Part shown: positions 41,082-51,079 of the stretch, piece after piece
How the letters are laid out: every line of letters begins with the position of its first letter
Numbering within the stretch: the stretch's first letter is position 1
Origin: Pseudonocardia sp. CNS-004
Lineage (GTDB): Bacteria; Actinomycetota; Actinomycetes; Mycobacteriales; Pseudonocardiaceae
Direction of reading: 5' to 3'
Assembly (NCBI GenBank): GCA_001942185.1
Contig: MKJV01000104.1
Span: forward strand, 1 to 62,619
Length of the DNA stretch: 62,619 nucleotides
Position numbers and translations under genes: made by a program
The notes under the pieces: generated by a model
Databases searched by the model: none
What the model was told of the DNA's origin: nothing
The model's input: the letters and a program-made list of their open reading frames with translations, nothing else

Positions 41082-41627
41082 TCAGGCGTACACCGACGGT
41101 TCGAGCGTGCCGATGAACGGCAGGTCGCGGTAACGCTCGGCGTAGTCGAGGCCGTAGCCGACGACGAACTCGTTGGGGATGTCGAAGCCGACGTACTTGA
41201 CCGGCACGTCGACCTTCACCGCGTCCGGCTTGCGCAGCAGCGTGCACACCGCGAGCGAGGCGGGGCGGCGGGCCTCCAGGTTGCCCAGCAGCCAGGACAG
41301 CGTGAGACCCGAGTCGATGATGTCCTCGACGATGAGCACGTCACGGTCCGCGATGTCGCGGTCGAGGTCCTTGAGGATGCGCACGACCCCGGACGACGAG
41401 GTGGCGGAGCCGTAGGAGCTCACCGCCATGAACTCGAGCTGCACCGGCACCGGCAGCGCCCTGGCGAGGTCGGTCATGAACATCACGGCGCCCTTGAGGA
41501 CACCCACGAGCAGCAGGTCCGAGTCGGACTCGGCGCGGTCGGCCGCGATCTGGGCCGCCAGCTCGGCGGTGCGTTCCCGGATCGCCTCCTCGGTGACCAG
41601 CGTCGATGCGATGTCACCGTCGTACAC
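41082..41627 (-). CDS. hpt: hypoxanthine-guanine phosphoribosyltransferase
   Basis: 181 residues, intact. The PRPP loop is VLIVEDIIDSGLTLSWL, with LLLVGVLKGAVMFMTDLARA and the C-terminal VGYGLDYAERYRDLPFIG. It salvages hypoxanthine and guanine to IMP and GMP. The GTG at 41627 starts 31 bases after tilS (tilS-hpt, as in Rv3625c-Rv3624c). Confidence 0.95.
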   Translation of the reverse strand: MYDGDIASTLVTEEAIRERTAELAAQIAADRAESDSDLLLVGVLKGAVMFMTDLARALPVPVQLEFMAVSSYGSATSSSGVVRILKDLDRDIADRDVLIVEDIIDSGLTLSWLLGNLEARRPASLAVCTLLRKPDAVKVDVPVKYVGFDIPNEFVVGYGLDYAERYRDLPFIGTLEPSVYA

Positions 41628-41657
41628 GGCGGGCGTCCTCCTGCGTGGGTCGGGGAT

Positions 41658-42629
41658 TCACACGCCGGACGGCCAGCGGACCGGGCGCAGGAAAAGCCTG
41701 CCACGTGTGCGCACCAGCTCCAACCCACCCGGTAGGGCGACACCACCACGATCAGGCCCTCCACCTGCGAGGACGTCGGCGGACCTGAGATGCTCCTCGG
41801 TGAGGGCCGTCACGTCGGAGGCGGCCAGCCACGCCCGCAGCACCCGGCGGCGCACCGCGGCAGGAACGTCGGCGAGCGGGGCGAGGCGCAGACCGGGCTC
41901 CTCGTCACGGGCCGCCGCGAGCAGGTCGGCCGCGACGGCGTCGAGCGCGGCGCCGTCCTCGCGCAGCTGCCGGGCCGTGCGGGCGAGCGCCTCCGCCACA
42001 CCGCCCGAGAGCACCTCCTCCAGCAGCGGCAACACCTCGTGCCGCAGGCGCACCCTGGTGAACCGCGGGTCCGTGTTGTGCGGGTCGTCCCACACCGGCA
42101 GCCCGGCCTCCGCGCACGCCTGCCGCGTCACGGCACGACGCAGCCCGAGGAGCGGGCGGCACCACGGGGCGTCCCACTCGCGCATACCGGACAGGGAACG
42201 GGCGCCGGACCCTCGGCCCAGCCCGAGCAGCACGGTCTCGGCCTGGTCGTCGAGGGTGTGCCCGAGCAGGACCGGGGAGTCCGGCGACGGGCGGGCGGCC
42301 CGGAGGGCGCCGTAGCGGGCGCGGCGGGCAGCGGCCTCGACCCCGCCCTTCCCTCCGACCTCGACCCGGTGGACGGTCGCGGCGATGCCCAGGCCGTCGA
42401 GCAGCTCCGCGGTGGCGGCGGCGCGCTGCGCGGACCCCTCCTGCAAGCCGTGGTCGACGACGGCGGCGTGCACCTCCCCCGCCCCGCGCACTCCCAACGC
42501 GCCCACGGCGAGGGCGAGCGAGTCGGCGCCGCCGGAGCAGGCGACGAGCAGCGGAGCGTCCCGACAGGCGGCAGGCAACGCGGCGACGGCATCCCGAACA
42601 GCCCGCCGAACGGCGAGGACGGCGCTCAC
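41658..42629 (-). CDS. tilS: tRNA(Ile)-lysidine synthetase
   Basis: 323 residues, intact. The N-type ATP pyrophosphatase loop is VACSGGADSLALAVG, followed by HGLQEGSAQRAAATAE and GHTLDDQAETVLLGLGRG. It makes lysidine at the wobble base of the AUA-reading tRNA-Ile. The GTG at 42629 is chosen. The open frame from 42671 runs through a repeat and is not needed. Confidence 0.95.
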   Translation of the reverse strand: MSAVLAVRRAVRDAVAALPAACRDAPLLVACSGGADSLALAVGALGVRGAGEVHAAVVDHGLQEGSAQRAAATAELLDGLGIAATVHRVEVGGKGGVEAAARRARYGALRAARPSPDSPVLLGHTLDDQAETVLLGLGRGSGARSLSGMREWDAPWCRPLLGLRRAVTRQACAEAGLPVWDDPHNTDPRFTRVRLRHEVLPLLEEVLSGGVAEALARTARQLREDGAALDAVAADLLAAARDEEPGLRLAPLADVPAAVRRRVLRAWLAASDVTALTEEHLRSADVLAGGGPDRGGVALPGGLELVRTRGRLFLRPVRWPSGV

Positions 42630-42650
42630 GCCACGCCTCTCCACCGCCGC

Positions 42651-42700
42651 ATGGTGGCCATACTGGCGCATTGGGCCGGTATGGCCACCTCGCCGGCGTC
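42651..42700. repeat. dispersed palindromic repeat, copy B
   Basis: GTGGCCATAC and GTATGGCCAC are perfect 10-base arms around a 15-base centre, followed by CTCGCCGGCGTC. The 50 bases match 29751-29800 at 37 positions. It lies between the metallopeptidase stop and tilS start on the minus strand and overlaps the last codons of the metallopeptidase. Confidence 0.7.
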
Positions 42701-43772
42701 AGGGGGCGCCGTGGATGCGTCTCAGCCAGGCGCCGGGGTCGGCCAGTTCCGCTCTCGTCGGGAGGGTCTCGGGGCTCTCCCACACCTGGTTGAAGCCGTC
42801 CATGCCCGCGGCCAGCACGACGTGGCGGGTGAACGCGGAGCCCACGGCGTACTGGCGGACCTTGGCCTCCACGCCGAGCAGGGCGCGCAGCAGGCGGTCG
42901 ACGATGCCGCCGCCGCGCCTGCGCACCGTGAACCGGTTGCGGATGGTGGCCACCGTGGGTACGACGGACGGGCCGACGGCGTCCATCACGTGGTCGGCGT
43001 GGCCCTCCAGCAGGGTGGTGAGGGCGAGCAGCCGGTCGAGCACCGCCCGCTGCTCCGGCCCCTGAAGCAGCTCGACGATCGCCAGCGAGTCGCCGCCCGT
43101 CTCCCGCAGCGACCGCACCACGTCCGACAGCCGCTCCACGACCACGCCGCGGTCGCTCTGCGCGGCGGACAGGAACCGCCCGACCTCGTCGGCGAAGTAG
43201 GAACGCAGCCACGGCACCGCGGTGAACTGGAGCCGGTGGGTGGCCTCGTGCAGGCAGACCCACAGCCCGAAGTCGGTGCTGGGCACGTCGAGCGCCTTCT
43301 GGGCGGCGTGCACGTTGGGCGCCACGAGCAGCAGGCGGCCCTCGCCGTCGGCGCCGCCGAACGGGTCGTACTGGCCGAGCACCCGCCCGCCGAGGTACGC
43401 CACGACGCTCCCGACCTGCAGCCCGGCGGTGCGCGCCGTGACGCTGCGGGTCACCCGGGACACCGCGGGCAGCTCCGCCCCCGCGGTGAGCGCCGCCATA
43501 CCCGAGACCGCGGCGGCGGCCCACGCCTTGCGGTCCACGACATCGGCAGGCAGCAGCGGCAGGCCGTACCCGAGCCCGGTGATCTCGCGGACGTGCCGCT
43601 CGGCGACGGCGGCGTCGGCCCGCAGCCGCCGCACCAGCTCGGCGGCCTCGCCCGGGGTGGCATCCGGGCCGGGTTGCAGGAGTCGCCCCGCGGTGCGGCT
43701 CGCGAGGTCCCAGTCGACCGGGAGCCCGCGCTCGCCCGGCGGGCTCGACGCTGGCTGGGCGGAGTCGGTCAC
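42699..43772 (-). CDS. zinc-dependent metallopeptidase, DUF2342 (zincin) family
   Basis: 357 residues, intact. The zinc motif is WVCLHEATHRLQF, and EGHADHVMDAVG provides the downstream ligands usual for this family (Rv3626c-like, sometimes labelled F420-biosynthesis-associated without proof). No signal peptide, so it is cytoplasmic. The GTG at 43772 (VTDSAQPASSPP) is preferred; a GTG at 43787 is also possible. It lies between dacB and tilS as in M. tuberculosis. Confidence 0.9.
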   Translation of the reverse strand: MTDSAQPASSPPGERGLPVDWDLASRTAGRLLQPGPDATPGEAAELVRRLRADAAVAERHVREITGLGYGLPLLPADVVDRKAWAAAAVSGMAALTAGAELPAVSRVTRSVTARTAGLQVGSVVAYLGGRVLGQYDPFGGADGEGRLLLVAPNVHAAQKALDVPSTDFGLWVCLHEATHRLQFTAVPWLRSYFADEVGRFLSAAQSDRGVVVERLSDVVRSLRETGGDSLAIVELLQGPEQRAVLDRLLALTTLLEGHADHVMDAVGPSVVPTVATIRNRFTVRRRGGGIVDRLLRALLGVEAKVRQYAVGSAFTRHVVLAAGMDGFNQVWESPETLPTRAELADPGAWLRRIHGAP

Positions 43773-43807
43773 GAACGGCACCCCCACACGCTACGTGCCC
43801 GGCCGCC

Positions 43808-45228
43808 TCATGGCTGGCGGCAACCGCACCGGCTCAGCTCGGCGGCCATTTCGTCGTGCAGCGGGCGGATCACGCCGGGGCTCGCACCGTTCGACATCAA
43901 CGCGAACACCAGCAACCTCCCGTCGCGTCCGTGACGACCCCCGCGAGGCTGCTCACCCCGGTGAGCGAGCCGGTCTTCGCGCGGACGACACCGCGCCCCG
44001 ACGCGGCCCGCCCGTCGGGGCCGTAGCGGTCGTCGAGCGTGCCGACGCCACCTGCCACCGGGAGACCGCTGAGCACCGGCCGCAGGAACTGCGTGTCGAG
44101 CGGGCCCTTCGCGGGCGCGCGGCGGCTGCGAGGATCTCCCCGAGCAGCCGGGCGGGCACCTCGTTCTGCGTCGACATGCCGCTGTTGTCGGCCATCTCGC
44201 GCCGGTGGTGTCGATCCCCGCCTGCTGGAGCGCGCCGAGGGTGGCCTCGGTGGCACCGTCGAACGACGGCTCGGCGTCCTTGGCGATCGCCACCTCGCGG
44301 GCGAGCACCTCGCCAGCACGTTGTCCGATGCGCGCAGGGCGAACTCGGCGAGCTCGCTGATCGGGGCCGAGGACACCGCGGCGATCGGGGCGGCGTCCGG
44401 GCCTGCCGTGCCCTTCTCCACCTCGTCGACGCCCAGCCGGTCGGCGAGGGCACGGGCCGCGGTGAGCGCCGGGTCCGAGACGCGCGGACCGTCGGGCAGC
44501 GAGGGGTCGATCCGGCCGCCGTCGAGCATCACGGGCTCGATCGGGGTGATGAACCCGGCCGCGACGTCCCCCTGGCCGACGCCGGGGGCGAGCCCGTCCG
44601 CGGTGTAGCGACTCGTGTCGACGAGCACCCTGCGGATCGGGCCGGGCGCGTCCTCGCGCACCGCGTCGGCGAGCTGGGTGATGCTCGGCGCCTCCGGGTA
44701 CAGGCTGTCCTCGGGGTCGGCGAGCGCGGTGAGCGTCGGGTCGCCGCCGCCCACCAGCACGACGGTCTCCGGGTCCGGGCCCGCCACGACCCGGGTGACC
44801 AGCCGGTCCGTCGGGTTGAGCACGAGCAGTGCCGCCGCAGCGGTGATCAGTTTCTCGGTGGAGGCCGGCACGAGCGCGCGCTCCGGGGTGTGGCTCCACA
44901 GCTCGGCGCCGGTGGCCGGGTCGATCACGATGCCGGCGAACTCGCCCGGTATGTCGGCGGCGTCCCGGTCGAGTGCTGCGCTCAGCCCGCCGGACGTGGG
45001 GGCCGGTGCGTCGGCCGGGAGCGGCTGCAGCTGTGCACGGGGGACGGGCGGTAGCGGCGGTTCCGGCGGCGCCGCCAGCCCCAGCCGCTCCACGAGTGCC
45101 GGTCCGGCGAGCGCGATCGCCCCGCCTGCTCCGCCCGCCACCGCGAGCACGACGAGAACGGCGACCACCCGTCGCGTTCGGCGACCGGGCCGGCGCGGCG
45201 CGTCACCAATTCGTCGCCCGATGCGCAC
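43808..45228 (-). CDS. dacB: D-Ala-D-Ala carboxypeptidase/endopeptidase (PBP4 type)
   Basis: An N-terminal TM or signal (VVAVLVVLAVAGGAGGAIAL) is followed by a class C-type PBP: SxxK in VPASTEKLI, SxN in ADNSGMS and KTG in RAKTGSLTG. It trims peptidoglycan stem peptides outside the membrane. Four single-base losses, near 44318, 44200, 44125 and 43925, break the frame; restored length about 474. It is divergent from ppa, like Rv3627c-Rv3628. Confidence 0.93.
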
Positions 45229-45379
45229 GGGCGCCCTCCCTCGACTCCGCGGAGCGCTCGAGGCACGCCCCGGCCGTCGGCCCCACCGACGCGGTCCCTC
45301 ACACTAGAGGTAGCGCCGGAGCCGGTCGCCCGACCGGTACCGGCCATCCATCCGACCGATGCACAGCAGGAGAGCGCCA

Positions 45380-45870
45380 GTGGACTTCGACGTCACCATC
45401 GAGATCCCCAAGGGCGGCCGCAACAAGTACGAGGTCGACCACGAGACGGGACGCATCCGGCTGGACCGGACCCTGTTCACGGCGACCCAGTACCCGGCCG
45501 ACTACGGGTTCATCGAGGACACCCTCGGCGAGGACGGTGACCCGCTCGACGCGCTCGTGCTCGTGCAGGAGCCGACCTTCCCGGGCTGCCTGATCCGGTC
45601 GCGGGCGATCGGCATGTTCCGGATGAAGGACGAGAAGGGCGGCGACGACAAGGTCCTCTGCGTGCCCAGCGACGACCCCCGCCAGGAGCACCTGCGAGAC
45701 ATCCACCACATGCCCGAGTTCGACCGGATGGAGATCCAGCACTTCTTCGAGATCTACAAGGCGCTCGAGCCGGGCAAGAGCGTCGAGGGCGCGATGTGGG
45801 TGGGCCGGGCCGACGCCGAGCGGGAGATCAGGCGTCGTGGCAGCGCGCCAAGGCGGCCGAGGCGCACTGA
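45380..45870 (+). CDS. ppa: inorganic pyrophosphatase
   Basis: Soluble family I enzyme of about 163 residues. IEIPKGGRNKYEVD, ADYGFIEDTLGEDGDPLDAL and VPSDDPR carry the metal- and PPi-binding Asp, Glu and Lys residues. It hydrolyses PPi to drive biosynthesis. The last 15 residues need one base restored near 45833 (AEREI to ASWQRAKAAEAH). AGGAG precedes the GTG start. Confidence 0.96.
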
Positions 45871-46103
45871 CGATCGGTCCGACCTGGGCCACAGCGCCCT
45901 CGCGGCGGCGGGCGACGTGATCTCGCAACGATCATGACGTTGCCGGGGGCGCCGGATGCGACGCCCTGACACCACTTCCGCCGATCATGCGCACGCTGAT
46001 CGCCCTGAGTGGTGGCACGGCGACAGATCAGTCGTCGGGGCACCATTCCCGGCGATCACGAGCCACCCGCCGGCCCTGACCACCGACAGCGGGGCATCAC
46101 GGT
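45871..46103. other. intergenic region between ppa and kinase gene
   Basis: No gene is seen in these 233 bases between convergent ppa and the kinase. GATCATG occurs more than once, and a short inverted repeat (CAACG ... CGTTG, around 45925-45945) could terminate ppa. Confidence 0.35.
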
Positions 46104-46912
46104 CTAGCCCGCGGCGCGCACCGCGAGGTCCCAGACCCGGATCGCGTTGTCCCGTGCGGCCGAGACCAGGATCGGTCGGGCAGGCCGGGGCGCACCGCGC
46201 TGGGCCGCGGCGGTGGCTGGTGCAGGTGCCCGGCCACCTGCACCGCGTATCCGGTGCCCGGGTACGGGCGGGCGCCGGTCAGCATCTCGTGCAGCACGCA
46301 GGCGAGGGAGTAGACGTCCGCCGTCGGCCCGGCCTGCTGCGCGAGAAACCGCTCGGGCGCCATGTAGGCGAGCGTGCCGATCACGGCCCCGGTCCTGGTC
46401 AGCGCCGTGCGGCTGCCCGGCTCCGCGGTGCGGGCGATGCCGAAGTCGAGCAGGTAGGCGAACTCGGCACGCCCGCTGCCCGGCCGCGCCAGCAGGATGT
46501 TGGCAGGCTTCACGTCGCGGTGCACCAGCCCGTCGGTGTGCGCGGCGTCGATGGCGCCTGCCACCTGCTGCAGGATCGCCAGCGCCCGGTCGGGCTCCAG
46601 CGGCCCGCCGAGGTCCAGCAGGTCGGCGAGCTCCCGGCCGTCCACGAGCTGCATGTCGAGGAACAGCCGCCCGTCGATCTCCCCGTAGCGGTGGATCGGC
46701 ACGACGTGCGGATCGCTCAGCCGCGCGGCGATCTCCGCCTCCCGGCGGAACCGGCCCACGTACTGGGGGTCACCGGACAGCGCCGCGGGGAGCACCTTGA
46801 GGGCCACCGCGCGTCCGTCCTGACCGGTGTCGACGGCCCGGTAGACCTCGCCCATGCCGCCGCGCCCGATGAGAGCCTCGATCCGGTACGGGCCGAACGA
46901 CGTGCCGATCAC
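46104..46912 (-). pseudogene. Ser/Thr kinase with internal deletion into a WD40 blade
   Basis: The kinase domain is well kept up to the C-lobe: GRGGMGEVYRA, VALKVLP, VHRDVKPANILL, LLDFGIAR and GTLAYMAPERF. After SAVRPGLP, where the last C-lobe helices, TM and propeller should follow, the sequence jumps to one WD40 blade end (ILVSAARDNAIRVWDL) in the next frame and stops. Several hundred residues seem lost. The GTG start overlaps the stop of the upstream pseudokinase gene (GTGA). Confidence 0.75.
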
Positions 46913-48589
46913 GACGTCACCTCCGGGATCAGCTGAGCCGGGTCCCACACGGTGATCGGGTTGCCGGGCCCTGCCGCGACGAGCAGCGACCCCTCACCGC
47001 CCGACTGCCCCAGGAACGCGCTGCTCAGCGGGTGCCCCGTCAACGGGCGCCCAGCGGGGCGCCCGTCGCGAGGTCCCAGAACCGCGCCTCCGACGTCGCG
47101 CCTGGTAGCCGCCGGCGGTGGTGACGAGGACGGTGCGGTCGCCGCTCCTGACCACCGCCACACCACCGACCCGGTCGGTGTGACCGGTCAGTGGCGGCCC
47201 GACCTGCTCGCCGGTGCGGAGGTTCCAGATCCGCACCGTGTTGTCGGCACCACCGGTCACCGCGACCGGGACCCCGTCGCGCACGGCGGTGGCGAGACCG
47301 ACGAGCCCGGTCGGCTGGTGCGCCGTGGGAGCTCCGACGGCGGCACCGGTGCCGAGATCCCTCGCCCGCACGCCGGTACCCCCGACGATCGACACGGCGA
47401 CCGGCCTGCCGTCGATCACGGCGATCTCGAAGGTGTCGATCGACTGCCCGTCCTCGGTCAGCACCGGCCCCACCGGCGCCCCGGTGGGCAGCGCGATCGA
47501 CCGGATCCCGGTCTGGGGGACGGGCGTGCCGTACATCCCGGTCACCTGCGCACCGGTGGCCACCTCCGTGACGGCCACCGGCCCGCCGTCGAGCTCCGCG
47601 GCCTCCAGCCCGGCCCACAGCGCGAACGTCGGGTCGGGCGGCTGCGGCGTGCCGATCGGCGACCCGACCGGCGCGCCGGTCTCCACGTCGTACGTGGCGA
47701 CGGTCGTGTCGCGGTTGCGCACGACCGCCACCGCGACGCCGTCGACGACCGTCGTGGCCACGGCGACCGCGCTGCCGGGCACCACCGGCCGCACCTCCTT
47801 CCCGGTGGTGAGGTCCGAGGTGTGGAGGCCGCCGTCAGAGGTCACCGCCACGAGCACCTCACGTCCGCGGGACGAGACGATCTCGATGTCGGTCACGGCG
47901 GTCGCAGGCTCGGGGATCGTCGCGACGAGCCCGGGCGGTGCGGCCGCACCGGGCGGTGCGCCCGGCCGGACCCCGACCACGGTGGCCAGTACGGCGGCGA
48001 CCATGGCGAGCACGACCCCGACCGCGAGCAGCGGGCGGGCCAGCCGCTGCCGGGCGGGGCGGGACACGAGCGCGGCCGGCGACACGCCCGCCGTCACCGG
48101 CACCGGCGTCCGCCCGACGCCGAGCCCGACGATCTGCACGAACTCACCGCGCCCCGGCGGGCCGGTGAGCAGCACGTCGGCCCGCTCGATCGGCCGGTCC
48201 CCGAGGCCACCGCGGCGCAGCGAGTCGACCGCGGCACCGATCTGTCCCGCGATCGCCTCCGCACGCTGCGGTGCGAGCGGCCCCCTGCGGAGGACCTCGG
48301 CGAGGCTCGGGCCGCGTACGAGCCGCATGTCCAGGTAGAGCCGCCCACCGATCTCGCCGTGCCGGTGGATCGGCACCACGTGCGGCTCCCGCAGCGTGCT
48401 CAGCAGCCCCGCGTCGCGGCGGAACCGCGCCCGGAACTCGGGTTCGGCCGACAACCGCCGGTCGAACACCTTGAGCGCGACGACCCGGTCGTCGTGGCCG
48501 GTGTCCATGGCGCGGTACACCGTGGCCGACCGGCCCCGCGAGAGGACCGCATCGAGCCGGTACGGGCCGAACTGAGCTGTCGCCACCAT
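46909..48589 (-). CDS. membrane pseudokinase with beta-propeller outer domain
   Basis: About 560 residues. The N-terminal part is kinase-like (FGPYRLDAVLSRGRSATVYR; VALKVFDRRL) and keeps the ATP Lys. However, HRDxKxxN is replaced by DRPIERAD and DFG by GLG, and the C-lobe is cut short before a TM helix (LLAVGVVLAMVAAVLATVVG). The outer part is a WD40-like propeller (NTVRIWNLRTGEQVGPPL). Two base losses near 47090 and 47055 shift the last blades. It is co-transcribed with the kinase at 46104-46912 and may be its regulator. Confidence 0.78.
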
Positions 48590-48693
48590 CGATCCCCCCG
48601 AGGTCCCGCGGGTCGCCGCCGTCTCGCTGGGATCGACCGGCTGCCCCGCAGACCGGTTGGGGTGAGCGCCGTCACAGACGGCCGCCCGCCGGC

Positions 48694-49158
48694 TCAGGTG
48701 TCGGCGCGGTGGGTGACCTCGAAGGCCGTGACGAAACGCCCCAAAAGCTCCGCGAACGTGCGGCGGTCGTCCACCGACCAGTCCGCGAGCATCCCCGCGT
48801 ACCGCTCGATGCGGATCCGGCGGTTCTCCTCGAGGACCCGCCGCCCCTCCTGCGTCGCGGTCAGCAGCGTGGCCCGGCCGTCCTCCGGGTCCGCCATCCG
48901 CTCCACGAAGCCCAGCCGCACGAGGTGCGCGACCTGGCGGCTGATCGTCGACGGGTCCGAGTGCACGGCGTCGGCGAGCGCACCCGCCCGCTGCGGGCCG
49001 CCCTTCACGAGGTGGACGAGCAGGAAGTACGTGGACCGCTCGACGGCATCCGGATGCTCGGCCTGGTACTGCGCCTGCCTGCGGTCCATCAGGCGCAGCA
49101 ACCTGATGAGCTGACCGCTCACGTCATCGGCAAGGGCGAGGTCGTCGTCGGACGGCAC
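48694..49158 (-). CDS. MarR-family transcriptional regulator
   Basis: 154 residues. The winged helix is seen in ALADAVHSDPSTISRQVAHL, then GFVERMADPEDGRATLL, the beta wing of MarR proteins. The start is placed at a GTG (49158) before PSDDDLALADDV. It is next to the thiolase gene in the same direction, 67 bases downstream. The target is unknown. Confidence 0.85.
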   Translation of the reverse strand: MPSDDDLALADDVSGQLIRLLRLMDRRQAQYQAEHPDAVERSTYFLLVHLVKGGPQRAGALADAVHSDPSTISRQVAHLVRLGFVERMADPEDGRATLLTATQEGRRVLEENRRIRIERYAGMLADWSVDDRRTFAELLGRFVTAFEVTHRADT

Positions 49159-49225
49159 CGCGCGAGCATGGACCGCTCGCCCATCCCCGGCAACACGCTC
49201 GGATGTGATGCTCGGCCCGTTCCCG

Positions 49226-50440
49226 TCAGGCCACGCGTTCGAAGACCGCGGCAAGGCCCTGACCGCCACCGATGCACATCGTCTCGAGGCCGAACCGGGC
49301 ATCGCGGCGCTGCATCTCGCGGGTGAGGGTGGCCAGGATCCGGCCGCCCGTCGCGCCGACCGGGTGCCCGAGCGAGATGCCGGACCCGTTGACGTTGACC
49401 CGCTCGAAGTCCTCGGCGACGAACTTCCACTCGCGCGTGCACGCCAGCACCTGCGTCGCGAACGCCTCGTTGAGCTCGATCAGGTCGATGTCGGCGAGCG
49501 TCAGCCGCGCCGAGTCGAGCGCCTTCGCCACCGCGGGGACCGGACCGATACCCATCGTGGCGGGCGGCACCCCGGCCACACCCCACGACACCAGCCGGAC
49601 CAGCGGCCGCAGCCCCAGCTCGGCGGCCCGCTCCGGGTGGGTGACGACGCAGATCGACGCGCCGTCGTTCTGGCCGCTGGCGTTGCCCGCCGTGACCGTG
49701 GCCTCCGGGTCGTCCCTCCCGAGCACCGGACGCAGCCCGGCCAGCTTCTCCACGGTCGAGTCGGGGCGGATGTGCTCGTCGGTGTCGACGACCGTGTCGC
49801 CCTTCCGGCCCTTCACCGTGACGGGGACGATCTCGTCGGCGAAGCGGCCCGCGTCGCGCGCCGCGGCGGCCCGCCGGTGCGAGCGCACGGCGTACTCGTC
49901 CTGCTCCGCACGCGGGATCGAGTACTCCCGGCGCAGGTTCTCGGCCGTCTCCAGCATCCCGCCCGGCACCGGGAAGTTGACCCCACCGGCCGTGACGCGG
50001 CCGCGGGCGAGGCCGTCGTGCAGCATCACCCCGGGACCGCCCTTCACACCCCACCGCATGCCGGTGGAGTAGAACGGCGCACCCGACATCGACTCCGCGC
50101 CACCCGCCAGCATCAGCTCCGACACCCCGGTCTGCACCTGCATCGCCGCGTACAGCACCGCCTGCAGGCCCGAGCCGCAGCGCCGGTCGATCTGCAGGCC
50201 CGTGACCGAAACGGGCAACCCGGCGTCCAGTGCGGCCACCCGGCCGATCGCCGGCGCATCCATGGTCGGGTAGCAGTGCCCGAGCACCACGTCGTCCACC
50301 GCGTCCGGCGGCAGCCCGGTGCGCTCCATCAGGCCCCGGATCACGGTGGCCGCGAGCTCGTGCGCGGGCACGTCGCGCAACGCCCCGCCGAAGCCGCCGA
50401 CCGGCGTCCGCAGGGGCTCGCAGATCACCGCTTCACGCAT
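49226..50440 (-). CDS. acetyl-CoA C-acyltransferase (thiolase)
   Basis: 404 residues, intact. The nucleophilic Cys lies in DRRCGSGLQA, with NGSGISLGHPVGATGGR and CIGGGQG completing the active site. It cleaves or forms 3-ketoacyl-CoA. The ATG at 50440 has GGAGG upstream. Another ATG at 50452 overlaps the MaoC stop (TGATG), so the two genes are coupled and probably act on the same acyl-CoA chain. Confidence 0.93.
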   Translation of the reverse strand: MREAVICEPLRTPVGGFGGALRDVPAHELAATVIRGLMERTGLPPDAVDDVVLGHCYPTMDAPAIGRVAALDAGLPVSVTGLQIDRRCGSGLQAVLYAAMQVQTGVSELMLAGGAESMSGAPFYSTGMRWGVKGGPGVMLHDGLARGRVTAGGVNFPVPGGMLETAENLRREYSIPRAEQDEYAVRSHRRAAAARDAGRFADEIVPVTVKGRKGDTVVDTDEHIRPDSTVEKLAGLRPVLGRDDPEATVTAGNASGQNDGASICVVTHPERAAELGLRPLVRLVSWGVAGVPPATMGIGPVPAVAKALDSARLTLADIDLIELNEAFATQVLACTREWKFVAEDFERVNVNGSGISLGHPVGATGGRILATLTREMQRRDARFGLETMCIGGGQGLAAVFERVA

Positions 50441-50451
50441 TGCCGCCTCCA

Positions 50452-50904
50452 TCACACGTACTGCCGGGTCAGCCACTCGGCGACCAGCGCGGGACGTTCG
50501 GATCCCTCGATCTCGACCGTCACCTTCGTGGTGAGCTGCACGCCGCCCGCGACGTCGGACACGTCGACGAGCTCGACGTTGCCCCGCACCTTGCTGCCGA
50601 CCGCCACCGGCGAGGTGAACCGCACCCGGTTGAGCCCGTAGTTCACGCCCATCTTCGTGCCCTCGACGCGGTAGATCTGCTTCACGAGGTGCGGCAGCAA
50701 CGAGAGCGTGAGGAACCCGTGGGCGATGGTGCCGCCGAACGGGCCTGCCTTCGCCTTCTCCTCGTCGACGTGGATCCACTGGTGGTCGAGGGTCGCATCG
50801 GCGAACGTGTCGATCTGGGACTGTTCGACGGTGTTCCAGTCGCTCACCCCGAGCTGGGAACCCACCGCCGCGCGTAGCTCGTCGACACCGCTGAAGACGC
50901 GCAT
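50452..50904 (-). CDS. MaoC-like enoyl-CoA hydratase
   Basis: 150 residues, intact hot-dog fold. TFADATLDHQWIHVDEEKA carries the catalytic Asp and His of R-specific hydratases, and GTIAHGFLTLSLLP the following helix. It is coupled to the thiolase, giving a two-step acyl-CoA module. It is divergent from the MFS gene. Confidence 0.9.
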   Translation of the reverse strand: MRVFSGVDELRAAVGSQLGVSDWNTVEQSQIDTFADATLDHQWIHVDEEKAKAGPFGGTIAHGFLTLSLLPHLVKQIYRVEGTKMGVNYGLNRVRFTSPVAVGSKVRGNVELVDVSDVAGGVQLTTKVTVEIEGSERPALVAEWLTRQYV

Positions 50905-51079
50905 CCATCCACTCCGATCCGTCTGCGACCCTGCCGACTCACCCTGCCACACGGAACGGCCGGAACCGGTGCGTGAGATGCAGCACGGAGATTTCGGCGC
51001 TTGACACACTCCGGCCCCGGCACCGAGTCTGGGACCACGTTCTAGAGCACGGTTCGGTACGGCGACGAGGGAGTCGCGG

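Noticed and set aside
51025..51050. A KstR-like operator (GTTCTA half-site) before the MFS gene
   Set aside because: Only one half-site matches; the other half agrees at three of six positions, too weak to support.
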